Positions 55,110 to 64,000 of a DNA stretch of 64,000 nucleotides are shown one piece after another. The DNA lies in the NCBI GenBank assembly GCA_021811105.1, contig JAJZPM010000009.1, forward strand, positions 1-64,000, written 5' to 3'. The notes under the pieces were generated by a model. The model worked only from the letters and a program-made list of their open reading frames with translations, had not been told where the DNA came from and did no database searches. Both the position numbers and the translations under genes were made by a program. Source of the DNA: Nitrospirota bacterium. Its GTDB lineage: Bacteria > Nitrospirota > Thermodesulfovibrionia > Thermodesulfovibrionales > UBA6898. Within the stretch, counting starts at the first letter, position 1. Each line of letters starts with the position of its first letter.

Positions 55110-56264
55110 ATGAAAAGAATCACGATCCTCGGCTCTACGGGCTCGATAGGGCGCAGCACACTCGATGTGGTCGAAAAGAGGAGGGGGGACTTTAAGGTCG
55201 TCGCCCTCACGGCCGGAAGAAACATTGATCTTTTTGAGCGGCAGATACGGTCGTTCGCTCCCGAAGTCGTAGGTGTCGCCGACGGGAAGGCCGCCGATGC
55301 GCTGAGCAAAAGGATCAACGGCCTCGAGATCCTCTCCGGCCCGGAAGGCATAAACTCGGTCGCCTCCTACGGCGATTCGGATTTTGTACTCTCTTCGATC
55401 GTCGGGGCCGCCGGTCTCATGCCGACTATCTCGGCGATCCGCGCCGGCAAGGAGATCGGTCTTGCGAACAAGGAGTCCCTCGTGATGGCTGGCGAGATAG
55501 TGATGGCCGAGGCGAAGAGGCGCGGTGTGGGGGTCATCCCCGTCGACAGCGAGCACAGCGCCGTCTTTCAGTGCATCGAGGGCCGCAAGAAAACGGGGAT
55601 CAGAAGGATCATCCTTACCGCGTCGGGCGGCCCTTTTTTCGACAGAAGAAAAGGGGAACTCAACGACATTACGGCGGCAGATGCGCTGAGACATCCCAAC
55701 TGGAGCATGGGCAGGAAGATCACGATCGATTCGGCAACGCTGATGAACAAGGGACTCGAGGTGATCGAGGCGTGCAGGCTCTTCGATATGCCTGCGGAAA
55801 AGGTGAGCGTCCTGATTCATCCCCAGAGCATCGTGCATTCTCTGGTCGAATTTATCGACAGGAGTTGCATCGCGCAGCTCTCGGTGCCCGACATGCGGGG
55901 ACCGATATCCTATGCGCTCTCGTATCCCGACAGGATCGATGCCCCGATACCCGGGCTCGAACTCGAGCGGGTAGGTACCCTCACCTTTCACCCGCCCGAC
56001 CACGATACCTTCCCCTGTCTTTCGTATGCTTATGAGGCGCTGCGCGAAGGCGGCACGATGCCCAGTGTACTGAACGCGGCGAATGAAGTCGCGGTGCACG
56101 CGTTTCTGGACGGCAGGATCGGGTTCCACGACATACCCCGCGTAATCAGGGAAACTATGGATGGTCATGCGGTCAGGTCTGTCTCTAAACTGGAAGATGT
56201 GCTTGATGCGGACCGGCGGGCGAGAGAGGCCGCCGATAAACTTGTAAAGGAGTCGGAAAAATGA
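55110..56264 (+). CDS. dxr: 1-Deoxy-D-xylulose 5-phosphate reductoisomerase
   Basis: Second step of the MEP isoprenoid pathway, feeding uppS. 384 residues. NADPH loop GSTGSIGRSTLDVV at the start, metal-binding VDSEHSAVFQC (Asp/Glu about residues 148-150) and the flexible-loop segment SATLMNKGLEVIEACRLF. 66 bases separate it from cdsA; its stop overlaps rseP. Confidence 0.96.
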   Translation: MKRITILGSTGSIGRSTLDVVEKRRGDFKVVALTAGRNIDLFERQIRSFAPEVVGVADGKAADALSKRINGLEILSGPEGINSVASYGDSDFVLSSIVGAAGLMPTISAIRAGKEIGLANKESLVMAGEIVMAEAKRRGVGVIPVDSEHSAVFQCIEGRKKTGIRRIILTASGGPFFDRRKGELNDITAADALRHPNWSMGRKITIDSATLMNKGLEVIEACRLFDMPAEKVSVLIHPQSIVHSLVEFIDRSCIAQLSVPDMRGPISYALSYPDRIDAPIPGLELERVGTLTFHPPDHDTFPCLSYAYEALREGGTMPSVLNAANEVAVHAFLDGRIGFHDIPRVIRETMDGHAVRSVSKLEDVLDADRRAREAADKLVKESEK

Positions 56265-57331
56265 CAATGATCTACGCGCTGGTCCTCCTTGGGATCCTTA
56301 TTTTTGTCCATGAATTCGGTCACTTCCTCTTTGCAAAGATGCTCGGCGTGAAAGTGCTCAAATTTTCGCTCGGCTTCGGGCCTACGGTCGTCGGGAAGAC
56401 TTATGGGGAGACCGAGTATGTGATTTCCGCTGTCCCGCTCGGCGGATATGTAAAGATGCTCGGCGAGGAGCCGGGTGAGGAGCTTCCGGAGACCGATAAG
56501 AAAAAGGCCTTTAATTTCCAGCCGGTATGGAAGAGATTAACGATCGTCTTTGCCGGGCCTCTGTTCAATCTATTGTTTGCCGCGGTCGTCTTCTTTTTCA
56601 TCTTTGTGAACGGTGTGCCTTATCTGCTGCCGGTGGTCGGGGAGGTGACCGCAGACTCTCCCGCATACAAGATGGGGCTGAAAAAGGGCGACCGGATAGA
56701 GGAGATCAACGGCAGTCCCATCAAGAGGTGGGACGACATGACGGCTATGATCCATACCAGCGCGGGGAAACCGCTGAAGATGAAGATCGGGAGGGGTTCG
56801 TCCACATTCGATATTGTCATCACCCCGGAGAAGAAGGCGGTGAAAGACATTTTCGGACAAAGCAGTGAAGTGGGGTTGATCGGGATCGCGCCGACCGGCG
56901 AGACCGGCGTGCAGAAAGTAAACGTGCCGAAATCCCTGGTGCTTGCGGTCGAAAGGACATGGGAGCTCTCGGCGCTGACGATCCTGTTCATCGTGAAATT
57001 GATTCAGCATATCATCCCTGCCGACACGATCGGCGGTCCGATCATGATATTCCAGATGGCCGGGAAACAGGCTTCTCAGGGAGCGATGAATTATTTCACC
57101 TTCATGGCCGTGATCAGCATAAACCTCGGTGTCCTGAACATCCTGCCGATACCTTTGCTTGACGGGGGGCACCTGATGTTCCTCGGGATCGAGTGTCTGA
57201 GAGGGAAACCACTCAGCGAAAAGGTTCTTGCGGTCGCCCAGCGCGTCGGGCTTGCCCTGTTGGTCACGCTTATGGTCTTCGCGCTCTACAACGATATCCT
57301 GCGGCTCATTACCGGTAAGATGCTCCCCTGA
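56261..57331 (+). CDS. rseP: Site-2 metalloprotease RseP
   Basis: Intramembrane zinc protease that cleaves anti-sigma factors and signal peptide remnants. 356 residues. HEFGH zinc site in the first helix (residue about 17), one PDZ domain (DSPAYKMGLKKGDRIEEINGSPIKRWDD, about 125-200) and the third ligand in LLDGGHLMF near the C-terminus. Family members often have two PDZ domains; this is the shorter single-PDZ form. ATGA overlap with dxr. Confidence 0.95.
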   Translation: MTMIYALVLLGILIFVHEFGHFLFAKMLGVKVLKFSLGFGPTVVGKTYGETEYVISAVPLGGYVKMLGEEPGEELPETDKKKAFNFQPVWKRLTIVFAGPLFNLLFAAVVFFFIFVNGVPYLLPVVGEVTADSPAYKMGLKKGDRIEEINGSPIKRWDDMTAMIHTSAGKPLKMKIGRGSSTFDIVITPEKKAVKDIFGQSSEVGLIGIAPTGETGVQKVNVPKSLVLAVERTWELSALTILFIVKLIQHIIPADTIGGPIMIFQMAGKQASQGAMNYFTFMAVISINLGVLNILPIPLLDGGHLMFLGIECLRGKPLSEKVLAVAQRVGLALLVTLMVFALYNDILRLITGKMLP

Positions 57332-57756
57332 TGAAGCATCTTTATAAAGTGAGGATTTACTACGAAGACACCGACTGCGGGGGTGTCGTGTACTATGCGA
57401 ATTATCTCAGATATTTTGAACGGGCGCGGACGGAACTGCTCGAGGCCGAGGGGATAAGCATGAAAGGGCTTATGGAAGAGGGAAGGCTTTTTGTCGTTGC
57501 CGAGGCGTTTATTAAATATCTCTCGCCCGGGAGATACGGAGACGTGCTCGTCATCGAAACCTCTGTCGACAAACTGGGACCTGCTTCGATCGTCTTCGGG
57601 CATAGGGTGGTAAAGGAGAGCACGGGCGAACGTCTTGTCGATGGAACGGTGAAACTGGGCTGTGTCGGCCGGAATCTGAGGCCTCTGAGATTGCGCGGCG
57701 ACGTTATTGCGTCTCTTGCACATTACAGTCCGGCCGCTGGCGACGACCGGGAATGA
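57331..57756 (+). CDS. YbgC-type acyl-CoA thioesterase
   Basis: A 141-residue hot-dog-fold thioesterase. The catalytic block YYEDTDCGGVVYYANYLRYFERAR holds the conserved Asp. YbgC acts on short acyl-CoAs or acyl carrier protein near the inner membrane. Start and previous stop share bases (TGATG), and its stop overlaps the following gene. Confidence 0.92.
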   Translation: MKHLYKVRIYYEDTDCGGVVYYANYLRYFERARTELLEAEGISMKGLMEEGRLFVVAEAFIKYLSPGRYGDVLVIETSVDKLGPASIVFGHRVVKESTGERLVDGTVKLGCVGRNLRPLRLRGDVIASLAHYSPAAGDDRE

Positions 57757-58202
57757 AACCGGCTTCTTTGAAACGCCAAATCTCCTCCGGCGGGGTCATC
57801 TACCGGAAGACAGAGGACGTTGTCGAAGTCGCGCTCGTCTCTGTGCGGGGCGGCAGATTCTGGTGCCTGCCGAAGGGAATTGTGGACAAGGGCGAAACGC
57901 CGGAACTTACCGCCGTGCGCGAAGTGAGGGAGGAGTCGGGCCTCTCAGGCAGGATCGTGGACAAACTGGGGGACATCACCTACTGGTATTACATACGCGG
58001 TGAAAATTCGAAATGCAGAAAGACGGTGTATTTCTATCTTATGGAATATATAGGCGGCAACACCTCCCAGCATGACTTCGAGGTGGACGAGGCCGTATGG
58101 TATCCGATAGACGAGGCGCTCCCAAAGGTCAGTTTCAGGGGTGACAGGGCGATCCTGGAAAAGGCTGTGTCGAAATTACGCGAGATGGATGTGATCGCGT
58201 GA
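57753..58202 (+). CDS. Nudix hydrolase
   Basis: A 149-residue Nudix enzyme. The Nudix box runs from about residue 42: G-I-V-D-K-G-E-T, then a seven-residue spacer and REVREESG, matching GX5EX7REUXEEXGU with all metal-binding acids. SSGGVIYRK at the start is similar to diadenosine tetraphosphatases and related NUDT2-like enzymes; substrate not certain. Overlaps both neighbours by four bases. Confidence 0.92.
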   Translation: MKPASLKRQISSGGVIYRKTEDVVEVALVSVRGGRFWCLPKGIVDKGETPELTAVREVREESGLSGRIVDKLGDITYWYYIRGENSKCRKTVYFYLMEYIGGNTSQHDFEVDEAVWYPIDEALPKVSFRGDRAILEKAVSKLREMDVIA

Positions 58203-58660
58203 GAAAGCTTTGTTCGAGAAAGGACCTGATCGCCGTCTGCCGGAGGCTGCAGAGCGAGGGGAAGAAGATTGTCTTTACGAACGGCTGCTTCGACATTCTC
58301 CACAAGGGCCACGTCAGATATCTGCGACAGGCGAAGAGGATGGGGGATGTGTTGGTTGTCGGCGTCAATTCCGACCGTTCCGTCTCCCGCTTAAAGCCGG
58401 GAAGACCGGTCAACCTGGAACGGGACCGGGCGGAGGTACTGGAAGCGCTCTGCGTGGTCGATTATGTGACGATCTTCGATGAAAAGACGCCCTACCGTTT
58501 GATCAAATCCCTGAAGCCTGATGTGCTGGTCAAGGGCGGGGACTGGAAGAAAGAAGATATTGTCGGATCCGATATCGCGAAGGAGACGCACAGTCTTCCC
58601 TATGTGAAGGGCGCTTCGACAACCCGAATCATCGAAAAGATAATCAGTGCCCATCAATAA
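58199..58660 (+). CDS. rfaE2: D-glycero-beta-D-manno-heptose 1-phosphate adenylyltransferase
   Basis: Single-domain form of the HldE C-terminal half (153 residues), making ADP-heptose for lipopolysaccharide core. Cytidylyltransferase fold with FTNGCFDILHKGHVRYL (HxGH) and the closing STTRIIEKI. GTG start overlapping the Nudix stop (GTGA). The separate kinase gene is not in the window. Confidence 0.93.
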   Translation: MRKLCSRKDLIAVCRRLQSEGKKIVFTNGCFDILHKGHVRYLRQAKRMGDVLVVGVNSDRSVSRLKPGRPVNLERDRAEVLEALCVVDYVTIFDEKTPYRLIKSLKPDVLVKGGDWKKEDIVGSDIAKETHSLPYVKGASTTRIIEKIISAHQ

Positions 58661-58663
58661 TCC

Positions 58664-61600
58664 TTGAATATCGCGTCCTTAATTAGAGACCGCTTCCGCC
58701 TCTCATTGACCGGGACCTGTCGCATCTTCAATCTTACCGGTTCGGCGGCTGCTCTTTTCCTTGCCGTCCAGGAAAACCCCTTTGCGGCGGTCGAAAATGA
58801 CGAATCCTCTGCCCGTGCGCTCATGAAGGACATCCTTTTTTACAGGACCCTGATCGGATCAGACGGGCCTGTCTTTTTTCTCCCCGACCCTGACGGTCCT
58901 GATGCCTCAGGTGCCAGGACTGACATCATGTATCGCATGAGAAGATCTGATTCCATTACGACATCCTCGAAAAACCTGTATTCGACATTATGGGACGGAG
59001 GGTCCCTCGCGGAGAATATGCTGCTCTTGAAAAAAGGAGCGCTCAGAGACCGGTCGGCCCTGGAAGAGACGCTGGTCCGCTTCGGCTACAGCCGGGAGGC
59101 GATGGTCGCGGAAAAGGGTGAGTACAGCAGGAGGGAGTGGATTATCGACGTCTTTCCTTCGACTTACGGCGACCCGATGAGGGTTGAGTTTTTCGGGGAC
59201 GAGATAGAAAGAATCAGGACCTTCGAGATAGAGACACAAAGGTCGACTGCCGATATCGAGGAATTTATTTTGCTGCCGGCCCGGGAGTCCGACGAGGTGA
59301 AGGGCCTGAGCGAAGTGATGACGGGGAAAAAGTTCTTTTGTCTCTACCCGGCTCCGGAGCGTGACGGATTTCCGGAAGACACGGTATATCTTTCGCGGTA
59401 CTCGTTCGGGACCGGCGGAACTGGTTCCGGTGACGCAGAAGAGGCAGCGGAGCAAAAGGAATTATCGTCAATCCCGCAGGTCGATGCAGGAATGCTCTCG
59501 ATCAAGGGGCTTGGCATCCTGCCGAACGAACGAAAAGGCCTTGACGCCCTGTCCGGCAACATCGGCGGACTTTCTGCGGGCAACAAAGTGCTGATCGTCG
59601 CATCGTCACCGGGACAGTCCGAGCGCCTCCGGGACCTCTTCAGGGAAAGGGACATGATCGTCCCGGTGATCGACGTTGGGGAGGTGAGCGGATACGGAGG
59701 CAGCGTCGCCATAATCGTTGGGAAGCTGTCTTCCGGTCTTTTCATGCAGGGGCTCGCCATTTTGACCGAAAAAGAGCTTTTCGGCGAGAGACCCGTCTTC
59801 CGGCCGATAAAAAAGTCGAAGATCACGAATCTGCTCGTTTCGCTCGATGATATCTCTCCCGGGGACTTTGTTGTCCACAGAGACCACGGTGTCGGCAGGT
59901 TCTCCGGCGTCGTTATGCAGACCATCGGCGGCAGCGCACTGGAGATGATGCTCATTGAATACGAAGACGGCCGGCTCTATATCCCGGTGCAGTCTATCGA
60001 GAAGATCTCGAAATACCGTTCGGAAGAAGGCGTTACCCCGAAGATCGACAGGCTGGGGGGGAAGACGTGGCAAAAAAAGAAGGAGCGTGCAAGAAAAAGG
60101 ATCCATGAAATGGCTGCGAAACTTCTTGCGCTCTATGCGGACAGGCGTGTCGCCCGGGGCTACACGTTCACGCCCGATACAGACCTGCACAGGGAGTTCG
60201 ACAGTTTTTTCGCCTACGAGGAGACACCCGACCAGTTGAAGGCGATCGAAGAGATCAAAAAGGACATGGAATCGGAGATGCCGATGGACAGGCTTCTCTG
60301 CGGGGATGTCGGATATGGCAAGACCGAGGTGGCGATGCGTGCGGCATTCAAAGCGGTTTACGACAACAGGCAGGTGGCGGTGCTCGTGCCGACGACGATC
60401 CTTGCGGAGCAGCACTACAGGACATTCGGGGAACGTTTCTCGGGCTTCCCGGTCACGATCGACTTCATCAGCAGGTTCAAGTCCCGGAAAGAGATCGAAC
60501 AGACCCTGAAGCGTGCGGCAAAGGGAGAGAACGATGTCGTCATCGGCACACACGGGCTTCTCTCCAGGAAGGCCGAATTCAGCCGGCTCGGGCTGCTAGT
60601 CATCGATGAAGAGCACCGGTTCGGGGTCGGACAGAAGGAGAAGATAAAAGAGATGCGCAGGAACATCGATGTCCTTACGCTTACCGCAACGCCCATCCCC
60701 CGGACCCTGCACATGGCACTCTCGGGGATACGGAACATAAGCGTGATCGAGACGCCGCCCGAAGAAAGGCTCTCGGTGAAAAGTGTGGTCAGCGTTTTTC
60801 ACGACGATCTCATCAGACAGGCGATCGACGCCGAATTGCAGCGAAACGGTCAGGTCTTTTTCGTGCACAACAGAATATCCGACATCCATAAGATAGCACG
60901 CCGGGTCCAGGAACTTGTCCCGGAGGCGGCCGTCGGCGTGGCCCATGGACAGATGCCGGAAAAGGAACTCGAAAGCGTCATGCACAGATTTTTTGCCGGA
61001 GAAATAAACGTCCTCGTTTCTACTGCGATCATAGGATCGGGGCTCGACATTCCCCGGGCGAACACGATCATCATCAACAGGGCCGACAAGATGGGGCTGG
61101 CCGATCTCTACCAACTGAGGGGGCGGGTGGGGAGGTCGAGTCTGAAGGGGTATGCCTATTTCCTTGCGCCGCCTGAACCGGTCCTTACCGAAGAGGCGAG
61201 AAAGCGGCTCCAGGCGGTTCAGGAGATGAGTTACCTTGGCGCGGGCTTCAGGCTCGCGCTGAAAGACCTCGAAATCAGGGGTGTCGGGGAGATATTCGGG
61301 GCGGAGCAGTCGGGACATATCAATGAGATCGGGTTCGAACTCTATATCGAGATGCTCGAAAAAGCGGTCGCCGAACTGAAAGGAGCGGAGATAAAGGAGG
61401 AGGCGGAGCCGGTGATCGAACTGAAGGCATCAGCCTTCATCCCCGAAGAATACATCGGGGAAGTGACCTTGCGGCTCAGCTTTTACCGCAGGATCGCCTC
61501 GTTGAAGACCCAAAAAGAGATCACGGATTTTGAGAGCGAACTGGCGGACAGGTTCGGGGCGCTTCCCGGGGAAGTCGGCAACCTCCTCAGGATCATGGGA

Positions 61601-61858
61601 CTGAAGATACTCGCAAAAAGACTATCGATCACCAGGATCCAGGAACTCAGGGGAAAGGTGCGCGTCGTGTTTTCGTCCGATACGCCCTTGCAGCCTGCCC
61701 ATATCTTCGACCTTCAGAAAAAAAGGAAGAAGGCAATAAAGTTTTTCCCTGACGGCTTTGAACTCGAACTCAAGGGTGCAGGATGGGAGAGGGTATACGA
61801 GGAAGTTCGCAGCGGATTGGAAGAACTTGCCGAAAAGGCGGCAGAAAGAGATTCATAA
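58664..61858 (+). CDS. mfd: Transcription-repair coupling factor
   Basis: Removes RNA polymerase stalled at DNA damage and recruits UvrA. 1064 residues, slightly short for the family (about 1100-1170), with the N-terminal UvrB-like part reduced. CarD-like polymerase-interaction domain at about residues 398-455 (FVVHRDHGVGRFSG), Walker A GDVGYGKTE (about 547), DEEH box (about 648), helicase C half, and the TRCF domain (about 930 on). The TTG at 58664 is the first possible start, since a stop lies two codons upstream; it has no obvious ribosome site, so a later start is possible. Confidence 0.95.
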   Translation: MNIASLIRDRFRLSLTGTCRIFNLTGSAAALFLAVQENPFAAVENDESSARALMKDILFYRTLIGSDGPVFFLPDPDGPDASGARTDIMYRMRRSDSITTSSKNLYSTLWDGGSLAENMLLLKKGALRDRSALEETLVRFGYSREAMVAEKGEYSRREWIIDVFPSTYGDPMRVEFFGDEIERIRTFEIETQRSTADIEEFILLPARESDEVKGLSEVMTGKKFFCLYPAPERDGFPEDTVYLSRYSFGTGGTGSGDAEEAAEQKELSSIPQVDAGMLSIKGLGILPNERKGLDALSGNIGGLSAGNKVLIVASSPGQSERLRDLFRERDMIVPVIDVGEVSGYGGSVAIIVGKLSSGLFMQGLAILTEKELFGERPVFRPIKKSKITNLLVSLDDISPGDFVVHRDHGVGRFSGVVMQTIGGSALEMMLIEYEDGRLYIPVQSIEKISKYRSEEGVTPKIDRLGGKTWQKKKERARKRIHEMAAKLLALYADRRVARGYTFTPDTDLHREFDSFFAYEETPDQLKAIEEIKKDMESEMPMDRLLCGDVGYGKTEVAMRAAFKAVYDNRQVAVLVPTTILAEQHYRTFGERFSGFPVTIDFISRFKSRKEIEQTLKRAAKGENDVVIGTHGLLSRKAEFSRLGLLVIDEEHRFGVGQKEKIKEMRRNIDVLTLTATPIPRTLHMALSGIRNISVIETPPEERLSVKSVVSVFHDDLIRQAIDAELQRNGQVFFVHNRISDIHKIARRVQELVPEAAVGVAHGQMPEKELESVMHRFFAGEINVLVSTAIIGSGLDIPRANTIIINRADKMGLADLYQLRGRVGRSSLKGYAYFLAPPEPVLTEEARKRLQAVQEMSYLGAGFRLALKDLEIRGVGEIFGAEQSGHINEIGFELYIEMLEKAVAELKGAEIKEEAEPVIELKASAFIPEEYIGEVTLRLSFYRRIASLKTQKEITDFESELADRFGALPGEVGNLLRIMGLKILAKRLSITRIQELRGKVRVVFSSDTPLQPAHIFDLQKKRKKAIKFFPDGFELELKGAGWERVYEEVRSGLEELAEKAAERDS

Positions 61859-61876
61859 GGGACACCGAGCAGGACT

Positions 61877-62887
61877 TCAGAAGTCCCCGGCCGGGTTGAT
61901 CCTGCGGGTTGCATCCCCTATCCGGTCAACGTTCCCCATGACGATGAGTACGTGACCCTCTCCCAGCACGGTCGCACGAGAAGGATTAAATGTATACGCA
62001 TCACCCGTTCCCCCTTTCAGGGCCACGATCGACATGTCCTCCATCTCATGAAGCCCGGTTTCGGAGAGGACCTTTCCCGCAAAGGGAGAATGCGGTTCTA
62101 TCACGATCTCTTCAACCCGCACTGTCTTGTCCCGCGCCCGCAGCATGATGTCCAGGAAGTTTACCACCGAAGGCCGCACCATCTCGGACACCATCCTCAA
62201 TCCGCCGATAAAGTCCGGCATCACGACCCCGTCGGCCCCGACCATCCGTATCTTCTGCTCGGACTCTTCCTCGACCGCTTTTGAGATGACCCTGAGGGCG
62301 GGGTTTAATCTTTTCGCCGTGATCACGACGAAAAGATTTTCGGCATCGGAATGAAGCGCAGTAACGAGGCCCTTTGCCTTCGCAATGCCGGCCTTGAGCA
62401 ATATCCCATCGTGAGTAGCATCTCCTTCTATATAAAGGGTGCCCTGCTCCGAAAGGCGACGGACCTTCTCGCGATCTTTCTCTATTACGACAAAGGGTTT
62501 TTTTGTCTTGACGAGTTCCTCGATCGCGTACCTGCCGGTAAGGTCTGCGCCGCAGACGATGTAATGACGGTCCAGAAGCGCTATCCTGTTGTTCATTTTT
62601 CTCCTCCTGAGAACGTCGGTCAATTCGCCTTCCACTATAAAGGCGGTCAGGATAGAAACCGCATAAATCAAGATCCCTGAGCCGCAAAGAATGAGAAATA
62701 CGGTGAATATCCGCGCCTTGTCCGACAGTGGATGGACTTCCATAAAGCCCACGGAGGAGATGGTGATCACCGTCATATACAATGCATCGAGCGGCGGCCA
62801 TCCCTCCATGATTACATAACCGCCTGTCCCCGCCGCGACGACTGCGGCGAGAGCGGCAAATATCCAGATCAGCCTCTCTTTCAGCAT
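61877..62887 (-). CDS. Two-TM potassium channel with RCK (TrkA) domains
   Basis: A 336-residue channel subunit. Two transmembrane helices flank a pore loop whose filter reads TISSVGFMEV, where classical potassium channels have TVGYG. A TrkA-N NAD-binding domain follows (HYIVCGADLTGRYAIEELVKTKKPFVVIEKD, about residues 107-225) and a TrkA-C domain ends it. It would form a gated tetramer, sensing nucleotide or ions from the cytoplasm. Convergent with mfd, 18 bases apart. Confidence 0.88.
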   Translation of the reverse strand: MLKERLIWIFAALAAVVAAGTGGYVIMEGWPPLDALYMTVITISSVGFMEVHPLSDKARIFTVFLILCGSGILIYAVSILTAFIVEGELTDVLRRRKMNNRIALLDRHYIVCGADLTGRYAIEELVKTKKPFVVIEKDREKVRRLSEQGTLYIEGDATHDGILLKAGIAKAKGLVTALHSDAENLFVVITAKRLNPALRVISKAVEEESEQKIRMVGADGVVMPDFIGGLRMVSEMVRPSVVNFLDIMLRARDKTVRVEEIVIEPHSPFAGKVLSETGLHEMEDMSIVALKGGTGDAYTFNPSRATVLGEGHVLIVMGNVDRIGDATRRINPAGDF

Positions 62888-62967
62888 GGAATGAGTTTAG
62901 TAATAATAACCCAACGTGTGTGCATGCGACAAGCGGGGACTGGGAAAAAGGAAAGGAGTGCCCCGGG

Positions 62968-63999
62968 TCAGCCTGGAGTGAATACCGTTATATATCCGGC
63001 ATCGGCAAGGAGCGCATCGCCGGATGTGTTCAGCATGTCCACGAAGGCCTCCGCCACATAAGGATCGAATTGAGTCCCGGCGTTTGCCATGAGTTCCTCT
63101 TTGACCGAACGGAGAGACAAGGCCCTCCTGTATGGCCGGTCGGTCATCATCGCGTCGAAGGTATCGACTACCGAGAGGATCTTCGACTTCAGGGATATCT
63201 CGTCTCCCCTCAAGCCATAGGGATAGCCGTTGCCGTCGTAGCGTTCATGGTGCTGAATGATCGTTTTTCTGACACCCTCAAGTGTTTCAATCGGGCCGAG
63301 AATTTCGTCTCCGATGAGGGGATGGGTCTTGATCAGACTGTATTCCTTCGACGTGAGCTTGCCTTGCTTCTGAAGAATGAAATTGTCGATGCCGATCTTG
63401 CCTATATCGTGCAGTATCGAGGCATGCTCCAGGAGTTCCAGTTCCTTGAAGTCGAGGCCGATGTATTTGCCGAGTTCTACGGAGAGCATCCTGACCCTTT
63501 CGGAATGGCCTTTGGTAAACCTGTCGCTCGCCTCGAGGGCGTTGACGAGGGACTGGATCGTCGCGAAATAGTTTGTCTTTACGCTCTCATACAACCACGC
63601 GTTTTCGATCGCGACCATCGCCTGGTTCGAAAGGGTCGTGAGCAACTCGATCTCGTCTTCCGTGAACGAGCCGCAGTTCTTACCGTTTTCGAGCATCATC
63701 GCCCCGATAATCTGTCCTTTCATCCTGAGCGGTACGCCTATCTTCTGGCCGCATGCAGGGACGCCGGCGTCATCGTCAAACTGGTAGGAAATTATCACCG
63801 GCTTGCCGTGGGAAAAGATGTCATTGAATTCCCTGTTCATGTCGAGCGAGAAATCCTGAACGCTTTCGAGCCCCGCTCCCCTTTTGTACTGGATGGTTGT
63901 GGCCGGTTTATGGGAGTTGCGAAGATGCAGGGTGACGCTTTCGGCCCTGAGCAGGTCCGCCGTAGTCTGGATGATGATCCTCATGAGCTCGTTGGTTTC
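62968..63999 (-). CDS. GAF and HD-GYP domain protein (partial, runs off right edge)
   Basis: The frame stays open past the ATG at 63984 to the window edge (codons for ETNEL precede it), so the N-terminus is outside. A GAF sensor domain (residues about 10-115 of the visible part, LMRIIIQTTADLLRAESVTL) is followed by an HD-GYP domain with HDIGK and HHERYDGNGYPYGL, the signature of cyclic-di-GMP phosphodiesterases. Cytoplasmic signalling protein that probably lowers cyclic-di-GMP, affecting motility versus attachment. Confidence 0.9.
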   Translation of the reverse strand, partial: ETNELMRIIIQTTADLLRAESVTLHLRNSHKPATTIQYKRGAGLESVQDFSLDMNREFNDIFSHGKPVIISYQFDDDAGVPACGQKIGVPLRMKGQIIGAMMLENGKNCGSFTEDEIELLTTLSNQAMVAIENAWLYESVKTNYFATIQSLVNALEASDRFTKGHSERVRMLSVELGKYIGLDFKELELLEHASILHDIGKIGIDNFILQKQGKLTSKEYSLIKTHPLIGDEILGPIETLEGVRKTIIQHHERYDGNGYPYGLRGDEISLKSKILSVVDTFDAMMTDRPYRRALSLRSVKEELMANAGTQFDPYVAEAFVDMLNTSGDALLADAGYITVFTPG

Positions 64000-64000
64000 T

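Noticed and set aside
54549-56267. A 572-codon open frame on the minus strand across cdsA and dxr
   Set aside because: It is antisense to two complete essential genes and has His/Arg-rich composition without domains.
1-64000. CRISPR arrays, tRNA or rRNA genes, integrases and prophage genes
   Set aside because: No regularly spaced repeats, no cloverleaf-like sequences, no ribosomal RNA segments and no integrase or phage structural proteins were found on reading either strand.

Overview
The window is a bacterial chromosomal segment of a Gram-negative, anaerobically living organism. Outer-membrane efflux parts, a heptose nucleotidyltransferase, an MtrB-like outer-membrane barrel and class III prepilin sequences point to a diderm. 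Three multiheme c-type cytochrome genes (one partial, one broken), a flavodiiron protein, an iron-sulfur flavoprotein and two radical-SAM enzymes suit an anaerobe or microaerophile with extracellular or periplasmic electron transfer. The gene families (CxxxxCH/CxxCH cytochromes, apgM-lysC-cimA, thrC-sulfur carrier-NIL cluster, GH57 glucanotransferase) are those often seen in Nitrospirota (Thermodesulfovibrionia) and Geobacter-like Desulfobacterota. This placement is inference; no rRNA is present to settle it.

Layout. 1-5.3 kb: two related, tandem, very heme-rich cytochrome genes. The first is open at the left edge; the second is split by several frameshifts and a stop. A perfect terminator and a type IV prepilin-like gene follow. 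5.9-13.05 kb (minus strand): radical SAM/SPASM protein plus iron-sulfur flavoprotein, flavodiiron protein, then a NosL - small secreted protein - FtsX permease - ABC ATPase - polytopic membrane protein cluster. 13.3-18.6 kb (plus): ilvB-ilvN-ychJ-like, a rhomboid-like protein, a TlyA-type methyltransferase and a hypothetical protein. 18.6-24.7 kb (minus): one operon with a near-consensus promoter, encoding a decaheme MtrA/DmsE-like lipoprotein, an MtrB-like barrel, a solute-binding protein and a chemoreceptor. 24.8-32.1 kb: glgB, two L,D-transpeptidase-like proteins, a PEBP protein, queE, a Smr protein and a DUF1810 protein.

32.3-39.2 kb (plus): tetR followed by a complete RND tripartite efflux operon; a repeat block sits inside the outer-membrane factor's signal-peptide region. 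39.3-46.5 kb (plus): a periplasmic His-rich protein, then the aspartate-family cluster thrC - sulfur-carrier (ThiS/MoaD-like) - NIL protein - thrC remnant - apgM - lysC - cimA. 46.6-48.4 kb: a lipoprotein gene with an in-frame amber stop, a 39-bp copy of the cimA 3' end and an MDR oxidoreductase. 48.5-61.9 kb (plus): proB, GH57 glucanotransferase, FG-GAP-type secreted protein, then a tightly coupled run uppS-cdsA-dxr-rseP-ybgC-nudix-rfaE2-mfd. 61.9-64 kb (minus): a two-TM potassium channel with RCK domain and a GAF/HD-GYP phosphodiesterase running off the right edge.

Four copies of a short element with terminal inverted repeats (three complete, about 155-190 bp; one truncated) lie between genes in the 7.5-17.1 kb stretch. 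No tRNA, rRNA, CRISPR array or transposase gene was seen.
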